Source: Nostoc mirabile CHAB5784
Lineage (GTDB): Bacteria > Cyanobacteriota > Cyanobacteriia > Cyanobacteriales > Nostocaceae
Direction of reading: 5' to 3'
Assembly (NCBI RefSeq): GCF_020829645.1
Contig: NZ_JAIVFS010000024.1
Coordinates: 41,856 to 105,855, forward strand
DNA: 64,000 bases
Part shown: one piece after another, positions 47,652 through 57,672 of the stretch
How positions within the stretch are numbered: the first letter of the stretch is position 1
Layout of the letters: the number at the start of each line of letters is the position of its first letter
Translations under genes and position numbers: made by a program
Notes under the pieces: generated by a model
Told to the model about the DNA's origin: nothing
The model's input: only the letters and a program-made list of their open reading frames with translations
Databases searched by the model: none

Positions 47652-48773
47652 CTAAGATTTTTTGGTTCCATCAGGCAGAGTTGTATTTTTAAATGTTGCT
47701 TCCTTAAAATTAGCTGGATCAAATTCTTTAGCTCCAGTAAAATCCGCATTTGTGAGATTAGCATCTTGAAATTTAGCTGACTTGAGGTTGGCTTGTTTGA
47801 GATTAGCTCCAGTAAGATTAGCTTTGATGAAAATAGCATCTTCAAGAGAGGCTGACTTGAGGTTGGCTTGTTCAAGAACAGCTTCAGTGAGGTCAGCACC
47901 ATTAAGGAAAGCTCCAGTTAAATTAGCATTCTGAAGCTCGGCTCGACTAAGATTAACTCCCTTGAGTTCGGCTTGAATGAGTGAAGCACTAGTAAGTAAA
48001 GCTTGACTCAAGTCGGCTTTAAAAGAAAAGCTATTAGTTTTAGTTAAGGGAAGAATAATTAAAAATTTTTCCAATGCATTTGGTTCTCGACTAAAAATAG
48101 CATTATCAAGCAAAGCTAGACTCAAGTCAGCCTGAGAGAGATTTGCCCCAATTAGTTGAGCTTTTGTAAGTTTAGTAAAAATCAAGTCAGTTCTTACAAG
48201 TGTAGCTGTGTTATCAGATACTGCGCTTAAATCAGATCTAAAGAGATCGGCTTCATAAAGGTTAGCTCCCGTGAGTTTAGCTTGTTTGAGGTTGGTTTTG
48301 CTCAAATTTGCCCCACTTAAGTCAGTATTTCTCAGGTCAGATTCACTTAGGTCGGCTCCTGGTATTTTGATTCCCTTCAAACTTTTTCCTGAAGCTTTTA
48401 ATCCTGTTAGTGAATCACCGTCATTATTTAAATTTTGAATTGTTTGCATTAGTGCAATATCACTATTACCAAGTTCTTGCCATGCTTTAGCACGCTCGCT
48501 TTTTTTACGTCTATTGCTATCAACAATAAATAAAATTGCCGCAAACAATATACTAAAACTTTCAACATTATCAACTTTAATCACAGGGGCTAGCTCTTTC
48601 AGAAAACACCAATTTGAATATTCATTTATGGGACAACGCTCTGACTTGGTTGATGTAACTTGCTCTAATCGATTGACAATCAGAATAATAAGAAAAGTTA
48701 GTGAAAATGAAAAAATAATTTTACGAATGAGTAATTGAAAAGACTTTGACCCAAATTTTCTATAATTGTTCAT
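47652..48773 (-). CDS. pentapeptide-repeat membrane protein
   Basis: 373 residues from ATG 48773 (an ATG at 48797 adds eight). One N-terminal membrane segment (IIFSFSLTFLIILIVNRLEQ) and a second (SFSILFAAILFIVDSNRRKK) are followed by a pentapeptide-repeat domain of A(D/N)LxX units from about residue 130: LSESDLRNTDLSGANLSKTN and so on. Such domains form a right-handed beta helix. Function unknown; the family is common in cyanobacteria. Confidence 0.85.
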   Translation of the reverse strand: MNNYRKFGSKSFQLLIRKIIFSFSLTFLIILIVNRLEQVTSTKSERCPINEYSNWCFLKELAPVIKVDNVESFSILFAAILFIVDSNRRKKSERAKAWQELGNSDIALMQTIQNLNNDGDSLTGLKASGKSLKGIKIPGADLSESDLRNTDLSGANLSKTNLKQAKLTGANLYEADLFRSDLSAVSDNTATLVRTDLIFTKLTKAQLIGANLSQADLSLALLDNAIFSREPNALEKFLIILPLTKTNSFSFKADLSQALLTSASLIQAELKGVNLSRAELQNANLTGAFLNGADLTEAVLEQANLKSASLEDAIFIKANLTGANLKQANLKSAKFQDANLTNADFTGAKEFDPANFKEATFKNTTLPDGTKKS

Positions 48774-48861
48774 AGCGATCGCAACTGAAATGCTCATTAG
48801 CTTACAATATCTGTTTTTATATCTAAAATCAAGTTAATAATAGTTGTATTAGGCTCATCTA

Positions 48862-49329
<468 letters not shown>

Positions 49330-49479
49330 ATGTGGGTATGGGGCATTATACCAATTCGTAATTCGTAATTCGTAATTAAGAAAGCCAGTGATGCTCTGGG
49401 TTTCGGAGTTTGAATGTGTCGCCTGATTTGACAGAGTTGGTATTAGTTATTCCCTTTATTTCCTCATCTCCCCATCTTC

Positions 49480-49857
49480 TCATCCCGCCAAATCACGGTA
49501 TACAGAGAGTTCATCTACCCTCATTTCAAAAGGTACGCCTTGACTTTCTGGCGGACAAACGCGGATTTTGGCGCTGCTGATAATTTGGTTAAGTAATGTC
49601 CCCATCGGCACAATTTGTTGTAAGATACGCCAGTTGGTAACTTGGTCGGGACATTCAATTACTAATGTCATCGCGCTGGCGTGGGTTGTGACATACCACC
49701 GACAATTAGATAGAAGATTTTGAATAGTGCGATCGCAAGCGTCATAAAAGTATCTACTAATAGAATACTCTAGTTGCTGACGCAGTATAATATCTGCCGA
49801 TGTCGGTTGTATCGGATGTGAGTCATCACCATTTAAGTAATACATCTTTCTAGCCAT
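49480..49857 (-). CDS. small protein of unknown family, paralogue of 26286-26660
   Basis: 125 residues: FYDACDRTIQNLLSNCRWYV, TTHASAMTLVIECPD and PFEMRVDELSVYRD align with the protein at 26286-26660 over most of their length. It is 18 bases after the SagB-type gene and on the same strand. Both copies stand directly behind a flavin-dependent oxidoreductase. The function is unknown; I see no metal or nucleotide motif. Confidence 0.7.
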   Translation of the reverse strand: MARKMYYLNGDDSHPIQPTSADIILRQQLEYSISRYFYDACDRTIQNLLSNCRWYVTTHASAMTLVIECPDQVTNWRILQQIVPMGTLLNQIISSAKIRVCPPESQGVPFEMRVDELSVYRDLAG

Positions 49858-49875
49858 CTCTCTTTAGCTTCCTGC

Positions 49876-51162
49876 TTATATTCCAATCACCATTCCATAA
49901 AGTACATCTTTATTTGTTTCTAATAATTCTTGGGTTTCGTCATCATAATAAGCACCAATACCACTACACTGAATCCCCAAATAATTACTAGTTAAATAAA
50001 GCCTCTGCCCAAGAAAACCAGCTATTTGCATAGCAGTTTGATAGTTTAAATAATCTGACACGAAAAATAAAGTTACAGCGCTATCTTTAGCGATAGCCTG
50101 ATTAATGCATAAGTAACCCGTCTTTTCAGTAAAATTACCCGTTTTAACCAGATACGTACCTTTATATAACCCAGGTGTCATTCCCTCTACCCGATGCACC
50201 ACTGAGTAAATTTCTATCTCCTCATAGTTTTCTGTCGGTATTGACTGCTCAAGTTGCTGCACTATATATAAATAATCTTCTTGAGAAATAGACTCTTTCC
50301 GGAAACGTCTAATAGAACGTCTATTCCAAACAACTTGATAAAATTTATCCTTGTCGAAGCCAAATTGAGGATACTCTAATTTCTGCTGACGACTCTTTTG
50401 TAGAGTTGTTGCTTGATAGGCATCTTCAATAAATTGATTAGATTTAAAATAATCAGTACCAGACACAAAAGGAACTTTCAGCCTTAAACGTCTGATTTTC
50501 TTGTCTTGTAGTTCTCCTGACACCGCACAAGCAGTAATAAACTCCTTATTCTCAAAACCCAAATCTGAATTGAGAGCAAGTTTATCAAACTCAAAAATTA
50601 GTTGTATATCTCGGTTGTGGAGAAAAGCTGAAGCTGCAATTGCACCTAAATGGTGTCCGCTATCTAAGAAGCAATATCTTATGCTTCTATTTTGATATTT
50701 CCAGCTAGACCTATAATAAACACAACTAATTAAAAAGATGAATCCGTTGATACTTTTACCCGGTATAATATAATTCTCCAACCCATCATCAATTAATTCA
50801 TAGATGAGAGTTAAACAATTATTCTCAACTTCTAGATGGTATATACCATTTACCATTCCCTCAATCCCGCGAACCTGTACGTAAACTTCCGTAGGATACA
50901 GAGCGCCTGCTGATGGATTCACCCGCAGTTTTAATGGGCCATCTTTATATACTTTTTCCAGTGTTATCGCACTGGTTAATGAGATAAAAGAATGAACAGG
51001 ATTATTGAGATTTAATTTCACTCTCCGATAAAACTTGGGATAAACTTTAAATGGAGATGGCTGTGTTGAAGCATCTATATAATTTGGATCAAGTTGTACC
51101 GATAAGTAAGAATGCTTGGTAGCATCATGATAAGCTTTGCCCGATATCTGGCTTTGTGGCAT
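49876..51162 (-). CDS. SagB-type nitroreductase-fold dehydrogenase
   Basis: 428 residues, two nitroreductase-like modules. LRVNPSAGALYPTEVYVQVR in the N-terminal half is the FMN-binding signature of SagB-type dehydrogenases; the second half begins with VVWNRRSIRRFRKES, the common start of a nitroreductase domain. Such enzymes oxidise azolines to azoles in ribosomal peptides in some systems, but no leader peptide or cyclodehydratase is present here. Its start overlaps the ankyrin gene by 38 bases, and the third gene follows after 18 bases. Confidence 0.85.
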   Translation of the reverse strand: MPQSQISGKAYHDATKHSYLSVQLDPNYIDASTQPSPFKVYPKFYRRVKLNLNNPVHSFISLTSAITLEKVYKDGPLKLRVNPSAGALYPTEVYVQVRGIEGMVNGIYHLEVENNCLTLIYELIDDGLENYIIPGKSINGFIFLISCVYYRSSWKYQNRSIRYCFLDSGHHLGAIAASAFLHNRDIQLIFEFDKLALNSDLGFENKEFITACAVSGELQDKKIRRLRLKVPFVSGTDYFKSNQFIEDAYQATTLQKSRQQKLEYPQFGFDKDKFYQVVWNRRSIRRFRKESISQEDYLYIVQQLEQSIPTENYEEIEIYSVVHRVEGMTPGLYKGTYLVKTGNFTEKTGYLCINQAIAKDSAVTLFFVSDYLNYQTAMQIAGFLGQRLYLTSNYLGIQCSGIGAYYDDETQELLETNKDVLYGMVIGI

Positions 51163-51613
51163 TTTTAAGTATCCTTAAGACTTCTACGTTGCTAGCAAAA
51201 TCTATTGCTTTATAATCGTCTAAGTTTTTTAAATATAAATTAGGCTGATATTGTAAAAGTAACTTAACTACTTCTGTCTTTCCGGCTGATGCTGCATACA
51301 TTAAAACAGTTGCACCATTATCATTTTGGTTATCTATGTTAATCTTGCTAGCAAGCAGTAAATTAATTAAATCGTAGTGATTACCAAAACAAGCAAACCA
51401 CAAAGCATTGTTGCTATCGCTATTTTGAGCATTGATATCCGCACCTGCATGAATGAGTTCTTTAACCACTGGATATACTCCCTCTCTTGTACCTTTCATC
51501 AAAGCTGTATCGCCATTTTCACCTGTCTGATTTAAATCGCCAGGATTATAGCCTTTTGCTATTAGCCATTGGATTGTAGTTTCACTGAGATTCTGACTGT
51601 TGGTTTGATTCAT
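51125..51613 (-). CDS. ankyrin-repeat protein
   Basis: 162 residues with four ankyrin repeats: NGDTALMKGTREGVYPVVKE, DSNNALWFACFGNHYDLINL, NGATVLMYAASAGKTEVVKL and a degenerate LKNLDDYKAIDFASN. It likely binds a protein partner, perhaps the SagB-type enzyme encoded next to it. It is the first gene of the three-gene unit. Confidence 0.9.
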   Translation of the reverse strand: MNQTNSQNLSETTIQWLIAKGYNPGDLNQTGENGDTALMKGTREGVYPVVKELIHAGADINAQNSDSNNALWFACFGNHYDLINLLLASKINIDNQNDNGATVLMYAASAGKTEVVKLLLQYQPNLYLKNLDDYKAIDFASNVEVLRILKNATKPDIGQSLS

Positions 51614-52183
51614 AAGTATCGCTTAGTTAGCTTTGTTAGTGCTAGTTTACTAGTATGAATTTGCTTGGTAAACAGAATGGTGAGCAATGCCCACCATTCT
51701 TGAAAAAATGTTATCTAAATTCTTTTAATTTACATATATACTATCAATTTTATAAGTTTAATTTATGAATCATTTATAAAGATCGTCAGATAGTTTTCTT
51801 AAAAAAGCTTGAAAAATAAAAGAAAAGCATAATTGAGAAATAATTGCTTTGGCTGATTCTTGGGGACTGGCTATAGTATCAATTATAAGAGAGCGATCGC
51901 TTGTATCCAGCGCTTCTAAAATCTTAGGAATAAAATAATAAGATATTTAATTGATAAGTATATTTTCGATAAGACCTATTAATATTATTTTTTTAAATTG
52001 TTTGATCCTGAGTTTTGTAGCACATTACCACGCTTTCTTGTAAAGATCATCAACTAGAGGTATAACCGTTAGGCAAATGAGAATTATTTTAGAATTATTA
52101 AGATATTTAAAAAAATAACATTTTTAATATTAAAGTTTGCTAATTTACTAAAGTATAAATAGCTAAACTTAGCAAATAAAAAC
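51614..52183. other. AT-rich divergent region, no gene seen
   Basis: About 570 bases with promoters for the ankyrin gene (minus) and mop (plus). No frame or RNA gene is supported. Confidence 0.45.
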
Positions 52184-52393
52184 ATGGAAATTAGCGCTCG
52201 TAATTCTCTCAAAGGTACTGTAAAAAAAGTTGTACCTGGAACAGTTAATTCTGAGATAACTTTAGAAGTAGCACCAGGAGTAGAGTTAGTGTCAATAATC
52301 ACAAAATCATCGGCGGAAAAGCTAGGACTTGTAGAAGGTAAGCAGGCTTATGCCGTGATTAAATCATCAGATGTAATAGTTGCTGTTGATTAA
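52184..52393 (+). CDS. mop: molbindin, Mop domain protein
   Basis: 69 residues, a single TOBE/Mop domain: ISARNSLKGTVKKVVPGTVN, SEITLEVAPGVELVSIITKS, SAEKLGLVEGKQAYAVIKSS. Mop proteins form hexamers that bind molybdate and may buffer Mo for nitrogenase cofactor synthesis. It lies near the downstream end of the nif cluster in the opposite direction. Length and sequence are typical. Confidence 0.92.
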   Translation: MEISARNSLKGTVKKVVPGTVNSEITLEVAPGVELVSIITKSSAEKLGLVEGKQAYAVIKSSDVIVAVD

Positions 52394-52618
52394 AAAATAG
52401 GCAAGTTTCTTTTTCTTACAAGTGGCTTTGTCTGTAATACCAAATTGCATTCATCTCTATAAATTTAGTGACCTCACTCCTGGAATTAATTAGGAAAGGA
52501 GTGAGGTCAATGTAATTCGTAATTCGTAGTTGCAATCAGTGCTTGCTCTGTACCTTTTTAATTATGAAATAATAATTATTTTGTCAAAAGAATATTATAT
52601 AGATGTTAATTAATTTAA

Positions 52619-52870
52619 TTAATTATCAATAATGCGGACATAAATAACACGACTAATTTCTATATTTAGTGCTAAATATGTGTTTTTTATTTTAATAATT
52701 AATGAGGAAAAGTTTTGTTATAAAGTGATACTACTTCCTGGTGTTACTCCCATTGATATCAGTTTTGTCAAGATTGTTTCATCTTGACTTTTACAGAAGG
52801 TGACGATTCCTCGCTCTCCCGTTCTTAATAATTCTAATGAACAGCCAGTAACACTAAAAGGAGAAAACAT
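52619..52870 (-). pseudogene. feoA: feoA-like gene with one in-frame stop codon
   Basis: A minus-strand frame of 83 codons reads SLELLRTGERGIVTFCKSQD, LISMGVTPGSSITL, then TAA, then QNFSSLIIKIKNTYLALNIE and ISRVIYVRIIDN. This is the FeoA pattern (L-x-x-G-x-R-G-x-V ... LGITPG-x-x-I-x-L-E-Q ... A-L-x-x-E-I-A-R-x-I-Y-V). The TAA (52718-52720) replaces the usual Glu codon by a single change, GAA to TAA. Everything else in the frame is intact. A feoA-type gene beside fdxH is known in cyanobacterial nif clusters. Confidence 0.75.
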
Positions 52871-52981
52871 TTGAATTATAAATTAGGAATTGTGAAGGAA
52901 AGAAGGAAGTATATTTTCATCCTTCATCCTTCATTCTTCATCTTTTATTTGATTGCCTAAGGCAGCAACCAAAATAATAGT

Positions 52982-53281
52982 TTAGACGAGATAGGGTTCT
53001 TGATGTGTCTTAATTGTGCAATTAGAACGGGGATAAGTGACACAAAGTAGAGCGAATCCCTTAGAAATCTGTTCGTCATCCAGGAAGTTTTGATCTTCTT
53101 GATCAATTTCACCTTCAACGACCTTGCCAACACAACTAGAGCAAGAACCTGCTTGACAAGAAGCTGGCAAGTCAATATCGTTTTCGTGCGCTGCGTCTAA
53201 GATTGTTGTCTCTTCGTCAACTTCAATTGTGGTGTCGAGGTCTTCTTTTTTGTTGATTAATCTAACTTGGTAGGAAGCCAT
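52982..53281 (-). CDS. fdxH: heterocyst [2Fe-2S] ferredoxin
   Basis: 99 residues of the plant-type ferredoxin fold. Cluster ligands are CQAGSCSSC (C-x4-C-x2-C) plus Cys in GFALLCVTYPRSNCTIK. Sequence such as ASYQVRLINKKEDLDTTIEV matches FdxH, the electron donor to NifH in heterocysts. Its place after hesAB at the end of the nif cluster is the usual one. Confidence 0.95.
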   Translation of the reverse strand: MASYQVRLINKKEDLDTTIEVDEETTILDAAHENDIDLPASCQAGSCSSCVGKVVEGEIDQEDQNFLDDEQISKGFALLCVTYPRSNCTIKTHQEPYLV

Positions 53282-53509
53282 TTTCAGATTCTCCTCAAAC
53301 GTTATACAGTTGGTCTAATTTCCGAATTTTTTGAGCAACCTATCCTACTTCTTGCTTCCCTTTTTCTTACGGAGATGCTACGCTTAGTCGGCTTCTCTAT
53401 AGGGATAAGGAATGCAACACGAACTAAAAGCTACCTCGAGAGCATTGAAACTCTGCGGAGTGCGTCTATGGGAAGCCTCTAAAATTGACTTAGCGCTAAC
53501 AAAATGATG

Positions 53510-53881
53510 TTAGCTGCAAGGTACACCAGTAGGCGTACCGTCGTCTGTTTTAAAGGACTTTCCACAACTGCAGGTATCAGTCGCATTGGGGTTGATGAAT
53601 TTAAAACCGCTTTCCATCACTCCTTCAACGAAGTCAACAATAACTCCGTCTAATAACGGCGCACTTTTGGCATCAACGTAAACCAGCACTTTGCCTTGCT
53701 GACTTACCAAATCATCTGGCTGGGGCTTGCTGGTGATATCGATCGCATATTCATAGCCACTGCAACCACCATCTTTTACAGAGATGCGGACACCTTTAGT
53801 TGCGCCATTAGCATCGGGTGCGGAACCTTTGAGGAATGCCCGCAGATGAAATTCTGCTTTTTCTGATAAAATAACGGCCAT
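53510..53881 (-). CDS. hesB: HesB/IscA-like A-type Fe-S carrier
   Basis: 123 residues of the A-type carrier family. The three Cys ligands are in VKDGGCSGYEYA and at the end CSCGKSFKT (C-x-C), and GFKFINPNATDTCSCG is a family segment. It likely carries Fe-S clusters for nitrogenase maturation in heterocysts. hesA lies 119 bases upstream. Confidence 0.93.
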   Translation of the reverse strand: MAVILSEKAEFHLRAFLKGSAPDANGATKGVRISVKDGGCSGYEYAIDITSKPQPDDLVSQQGKVLVYVDAKSAPLLDGVIVDFVEGVMESGFKFINPNATDTCSCGKSFKTDDGTPTGVPCS

Positions 53882-53931
53882 TAAGTCTCCTGATTTGTAG
53901 CGATTAGTTGTTCTGATTTCAGGTGGGGTTG

Positions 53932-54000
53932 TCCTTTGTCCTTTGTCAGTTGTCCTTTGTTATTCACTAATGACTAATGACCAATGACTAATGACGAAAA
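53932..54000. repeat. heptamer tract between hesA and hesB
   Basis: GTCCTTTGTCAGTT and ACTAATGACCAATGACTAATG-type units; it ends at the hesA stop codon. Confidence 0.75.
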
Positions 54001-54810
54001 TTAACTATTTTGTGCAATACCTGTGGCTGTGGGTTCCATCGAATTGGATTGCGCGTGTCTCCAAGGCGCACTATTACCGCATACTGGACAAGAGCGATCG
54101 CGGTGAGAACGGCGTTTAGCAAATTCCATCCGATTTAGGTCGATTGTCAGCAATTGCGACAATAGAGGCTGACTAAACCCGGTGATCAGCTTGATCGCCT
54201 CTAAAGCTGTTAGACAAGCTAGTGTCCCAGAAACAGCGCCTAGAACTGAAAAGCCGCGCTGATCCCAATCAGGCTTCTCTGGAAACAAACAGGACAAACA
54301 AGGAGTCACACCAGGAATAATCGTTGTCAGGTAAGCCTCCATCCCATTCATTGCGGCTTCAACCATTGGCTTACGCGATCGCACACAGGCTTCATTTAAC
54401 AAATTGCGCTCTGTAAAGTTGTGGGCGCAATCAAGAGCCATATCGGCGGATTGCACTAACGAATCTACATTTTCCGGGGTAATGTAATCATGAACAGCTT
54501 CCACTTGGACATCAGGATTAATCGCATCCAGAGTTTCTTTAGCTTTGAATACCCTTGGCTTACCTACCCAATCATCAGTCATCAGAACCTGACGATTCAT
54601 ATCATCCAGCCGCAAGTCACCACCCCGGACTAAGATTAGCCGCCCAACGCCTGCTACTGCTAGGTAAAGCGCCGCCGTACCGCCTAATCCCCCCACACCT
54701 GTCACCAGAACCGTCGCTGACTTCAGGCGCTTCTGTGCTGTTTCGCCAAAATTCGGAAGCATCATTTGGCGACGATAGCGTTCTAATTCGGTAGGCGTCA
54801 GGTTAACCAA
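54001..54810 (-). CDS. hesA: HesA, ThiF/MoeB-type E1-like adenylyltransferase
   Basis: 269 residues. It has the Rossmann motif VTGVGGLGGTAALYLAVAGV, DDMNRQVLMTDDWVGKPR (R-Q and adenylation residues), DCAHNFTERNLLNEACV and CLSCLFPEKPDWDQRG. A terminal zinc site is in CPVCGN. HesA is linked to nitrogen fixation in heterocystous species and is required for cofactor or Fe-S handling, but its substrate is not settled. Confidence 0.93.
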   Translation of the reverse strand: MVNLTPTELERYRRQMMLPNFGETAQKRLKSATVLVTGVGGLGGTAALYLAVAGVGRLILVRGGDLRLDDMNRQVLMTDDWVGKPRVFKAKETLDAINPDVQVEAVHDYITPENVDSLVQSADMALDCAHNFTERNLLNEACVRSRKPMVEAAMNGMEAYLTTIIPGVTPCLSCLFPEKPDWDQRGFSVLGAVSGTLACLTALEAIKLITGFSQPLLSQLLTIDLNRMEFAKRRSHRDRSCPVCGNSAPWRHAQSNSMEPTATGIAQNS

Positions 54811-54820
54811 TTTATACCTC

Positions 54821-55134
<314 letters not shown>

Positions 55135-55138
<4 letters not shown>

Positions 55139-55335
55139 TTAGCATTCTCCAATTTTTTCAGATGTTGCTTAAGTTCATCTAACTGGCGATAGATTTCATA
55201 AGTTGCAGCTGCAACATCCATAAGTTGTTTGTAATCTGTTGGCAGACCTTCAGCTAAATCATGCAGATCCATTTTCATTTGACCCGCTTTGCTGTTGAGG
55301 CGTCTGATTTGCCCTTGTAGTTCCTCAATTGTCAT
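55135..55335 (-). CDS. DUF683 nif-associated small protein
   Basis: 66 residues from ATG 55335: MTIEELQGQIRRLNSKAGQM, then KMDLHDLAEGLPTDYKQLMD, a helical hairpin typical of the DUF683 family found between nifX and nifW (known in Cyanothece as an iron-binding protein). An in-frame ATG at 55353 would add MKDKGQ, which is repeat derived. AAGGACAA comes from the repeat and serves as ribosome-binding site. Confidence 0.85.
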
Positions 55336-55412
55336 TTGTCCTTTGTCCTTCATCCTTTGTCATTAGTCATTTGTCTTTTACTAATGACCAATGACCAATG
55401 ACCAATGACTAA
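55336..55412. repeat. heptamer tract between DUF683 and DUF269 genes
   Basis: GACAAAGGACAAATG and ACTAATGACCAATG units. The segment supplies the ribosome-binding site, and possibly the start, of the DUF683 gene. Confidence 0.8.
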
Positions 55413-55889
55413 TTAAATTTTGCCAACTTCAGGAAAGCGCTTCGCCAAATCAAGACCTTTTTTGACGTAGTTTTCTCCCTCTTCTGCCAATTTTTCTAGC
55501 GAGTCAAAGCCAAAGCGATGAGCATCTCGCAAGGTTTTCACAGCTAGCAAAAGACGACCAGAAAAAACTAGTGCCCAGCCAAATCCTTCATGGCTCAAAT
55601 CAACTACAACCTGGGATATCAAACCTGTTTCTTGTTCAATCCCAGCAGCTACAGCTCGAAAAAATGCCATAATCCGAGCTTGAGTGATCGGATCAACTTC
55701 GCCCTCAACGGAGATTTCCCGTTTCTTTTGTTTGGTGACAATAAAGGGTTTGAGAATTAATTCATCCGACCAAGTACGATAAACTCCATAGCTGTCTTGA
55801 CCACGGATTTGTTTGATTAATACCTTAAGGAAAGGTGAGTTCAAGACTTCAGTTGTAGCAGTTCCATTAACACTGTTATTTGCGGTCAT
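55413..55889 (-). CDS. NifX-associated protein (DUF269)
   Basis: 158 residues. FLKVLIKQIRGQDSYGVYRT, LILKPFIVTKQKKREISVEG and FGWALVFSGRLLLAVKTLRD match the DUF269 family, which sits after nifX in most nif clusters. Its ATG overlaps the nifX stop by four bases (ATGA). Function unknown, but conserved in FeMo-cofactor synthesis clusters. Confidence 0.92.
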   Translation of the reverse strand: MTANNSVNGTATTEVLNSPFLKVLIKQIRGQDSYGVYRTWSDELILKPFIVTKQKKREISVEGEVDPITQARIMAFFRAVAAGIEQETGLISQVVVDLSHEGFGWALVFSGRLLLAVKTLRDAHRFGFDSLEKLAEEGENYVKKGLDLAKRFPEVGKI

Positions 55890-56299
55890 ACTGTTGCTTC
55901 GTCTTCAATTTCATCAGCAAAATTTGTGGATTTTGGCTGTAAAGCTTTACGCAACCAAGGTGGGGGATTACCTTTGAGGGTTTTCACTAGCTTATTTAGC
56001 ACTTCACTAATTTCTTCTTCTTCTGATCGCGCCTTCACTGGGGTGACACCTTTCTTGATTAACCGAGCGGCGGCGCTACCACCAATTGCTGTTACATAAA
56101 CAATCGTACAGTCGCCTATTGCCTCAAGTTTTGGGGTGATTTTGTCTTCATTTCCATCTTCTTTGAGTTCACCTTCAAAATTGAGGGTTTCTACGAAGTG
56201 ATATCCCTCATCGGTAATTTCGTAAACATCAATCATTTTTGCCCATCCGAAGTGAGCATTAATATGAACTCGGTCACTCGTCGTGAAGGCAATTTTCAT
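55886..56299 (-). CDS. nifX: NifX, FeMo-cofactor carrier protein
   Basis: 137 residues from ATG 56299, MKIAFTTSDRVHINAHFGWA, a dinitrogenase iron-molybdenum cofactor-binding fold. An in-frame ATG at 56347 would add MTNDKGQRTNDKGQIT, which is repeat encoded and overlaps the nifN stop (ATGA). AAAGGACAAATTACG before 56299 provides a usable ribosome-binding site. NifX carries NifB-co or VK-cluster between NifB, NifEN and NifDK. Confidence 0.92.
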   Translation of the reverse strand: MKIAFTTSDRVHINAHFGWAKMIDVYEITDEGYHFVETLNFEGELKEDGNEDKITPKLEAIGDCTIVYVTAIGGSAAARLIKKGVTPVKARSEEEEISEVLNKLVKTLKGNPPPWLRKALQPKSTNFADEIEDEATV

Positions 56300-56395
56300 C
56301 GTAATTTGTCCTTTGTCATTTGTCCTTTGTCCTTTGTCATTTGTCATTTGTTACTTACTAATGACGAATGACTAATGACTAATGACTCTTCTTGT
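56300..56395. repeat. heptamer tract spanning the nifN-nifX junction
   Basis: GACAAATGACAAAGG and GTCATTA units. It encodes the last 12 or so residues of NifN (SLVISHSSLVSNK), its stop codon, and the possible upstream start of nifX. Confidence 0.85.
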
Positions 56396-57672
56396 TCTAA
56401 AAACAGGTTGCCGATGCCAAACACAATTTCCATCGTGCCTCGATAGCCAACTTTGGTAAATTGACCATTACCTAAGCGATCATAAATGGGCAATCCTAGA
56501 CGATAAAGAGGAATCGAGAGCCGTTTTGCGATCGCACCGACATTCGAGTTACCAATTAGCAAATCAGAACCGCCTGCTAGACTCTCAAAGTCTTCCAAAT
56601 CGCCGATGGTGATACTTTTTACGGGGAGTTGTTCTAGTAAGTGCGATCGCGTGGTTGTCACCGCCGCATGAATCTGCGCTCCCATCGATTGCAGAAAATG
56701 CACTGTTGACCACAATAAATCTGGTTCCAGCGCGAGAGAAACTCGTTTTGCACCGAAGTAAAAGTGGGTGTCCAGCATCGCATCTTGTAACTGACGACGT
56801 TGGCGGCGGTATTTTTCGGGTACGCTATTACCGCTCAGAATCGCCAATGCTTGGATAAATTCATCTACTGGTTCTAATCCCGTCAGTTCGCCAAACACCT
56901 CGTAAGGTGTGCCAAAGCGTTCTTCTAGAATCTTGGCAGCACCACGCATACTTTCACCTAATGCTAGGGTAAAAGCAGAACTACCTACTTCTCGTAACTG
57001 TTTTAAGGTAGTTCCACTAACAGTAACCGCACTATAACTATCCTCTAAATGTCCATCTAGAGAAGCGCCAAGGTCAGGTACAAAGATCGGCACTAGTCCA
57101 AAGGACGTAATTATCTCTTTGATTTCCTGTACATCCCCAGGTGTGAAGGCAGAACCCGCCAAAATCGTGACTTGTTCAGTTCTGAGTCCACCTGCGCGAG
57201 GAATTTCCTTAACTATGCTTTCCACAGCAACAGCAAAGCCATCTTGCAACGCACCTTTAAAATCTGGGGTAGGCGCAAAAACGATCGCTAAATCATTCAA
57301 TTCTGGATGGCGATCGCGGATTTCTTTCAGAAAACCCTCGATGTCATCTCCTCTAGTTTCTGTTAACCCAGTACTACATAAACCAATAATTTCTGGATTA
57401 GCTTTTTCTACCAGAGTCAGAATTGCTTGCTCCACATTCTCTTCACCACCCAAGATAGTAGTGACTTCCGTCATCGCTGTGGTAGCTAAAGGAATCGCTT
57501 CCCGGAAATGCCGCACGAGGACAACTTTGGCGAAAGCAGTACAACCTTGAGAACCGTGGAATAAGGGCATCGTCCCTTTCAATCCCAGAAAGGCTAAAGT
57601 TGCACCCAAAGCTTGACTTTGCTTGAGGGGATTAACTGTCAGTGCTTTGTTAGAAACGGTAACGATCGCCAT
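56344..57672 (-). CDS. nifN: nitrogenase cofactor scaffold subunit NifN
   Basis: 442 residues from ATG 57672, MAIVTVSNKALTVNPLKQSQ. Conserved: GTMPLFHGSQGCTAF (the Cys of the cluster region), GLCSTGLTETRGDDIEG and LLIGNSNVGAIAKRLSIPLY. NifN with NifE forms the scaffold on which FeMo-co is completed. GAGGAGGAAGTTTAATG gives a good Shine-Dalgarno sequence. The C terminus is extended by repeat DNA. The start lies in a 30-bp duplication of the nifE end. Confidence 0.95.
   Translation of the reverse strand: MAIVTVSNKALTVNPLKQSQALGATLAFLGLKGTMPLFHGSQGCTAFAKVVLVRHFREAIPLATTAMTEVTTILGGEENVEQAILTLVEKANPEIIGLCSTGLTETRGDDIEGFLKEIRDRHPELNDLAIVFAPTPDFKGALQDGFAVAVESIVKEIPRAGGLRTEQVTILAGSAFTPGDVQEIKEIITSFGLVPIFVPDLGASLDGHLEDSYSAVTVSGTTLKQLREVGSSAFTLALGESMRGAAKILEERFGTPYEVFGELTGLEPVDEFIQALAILSGNSVPEKYRRQRRQLQDAMLDTHFYFGAKRVSLALEPDLLWSTVHFLQSMGAQIHAAVTTTRSHLLEQLPVKSITIGDLEDFESLAGGSDLLIGNSNVGAIAKRLSIPLYRLGLPIYDRLGNGQFTKVGYRGTMEIVFGIGNLFLEQEESLVISHSSLVSNK

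Noticed and set aside
47645..47902. Frame antiparallel in phase within the pentapeptide gene
   Set aside because: Shadow frame of the pentapeptide repeats.
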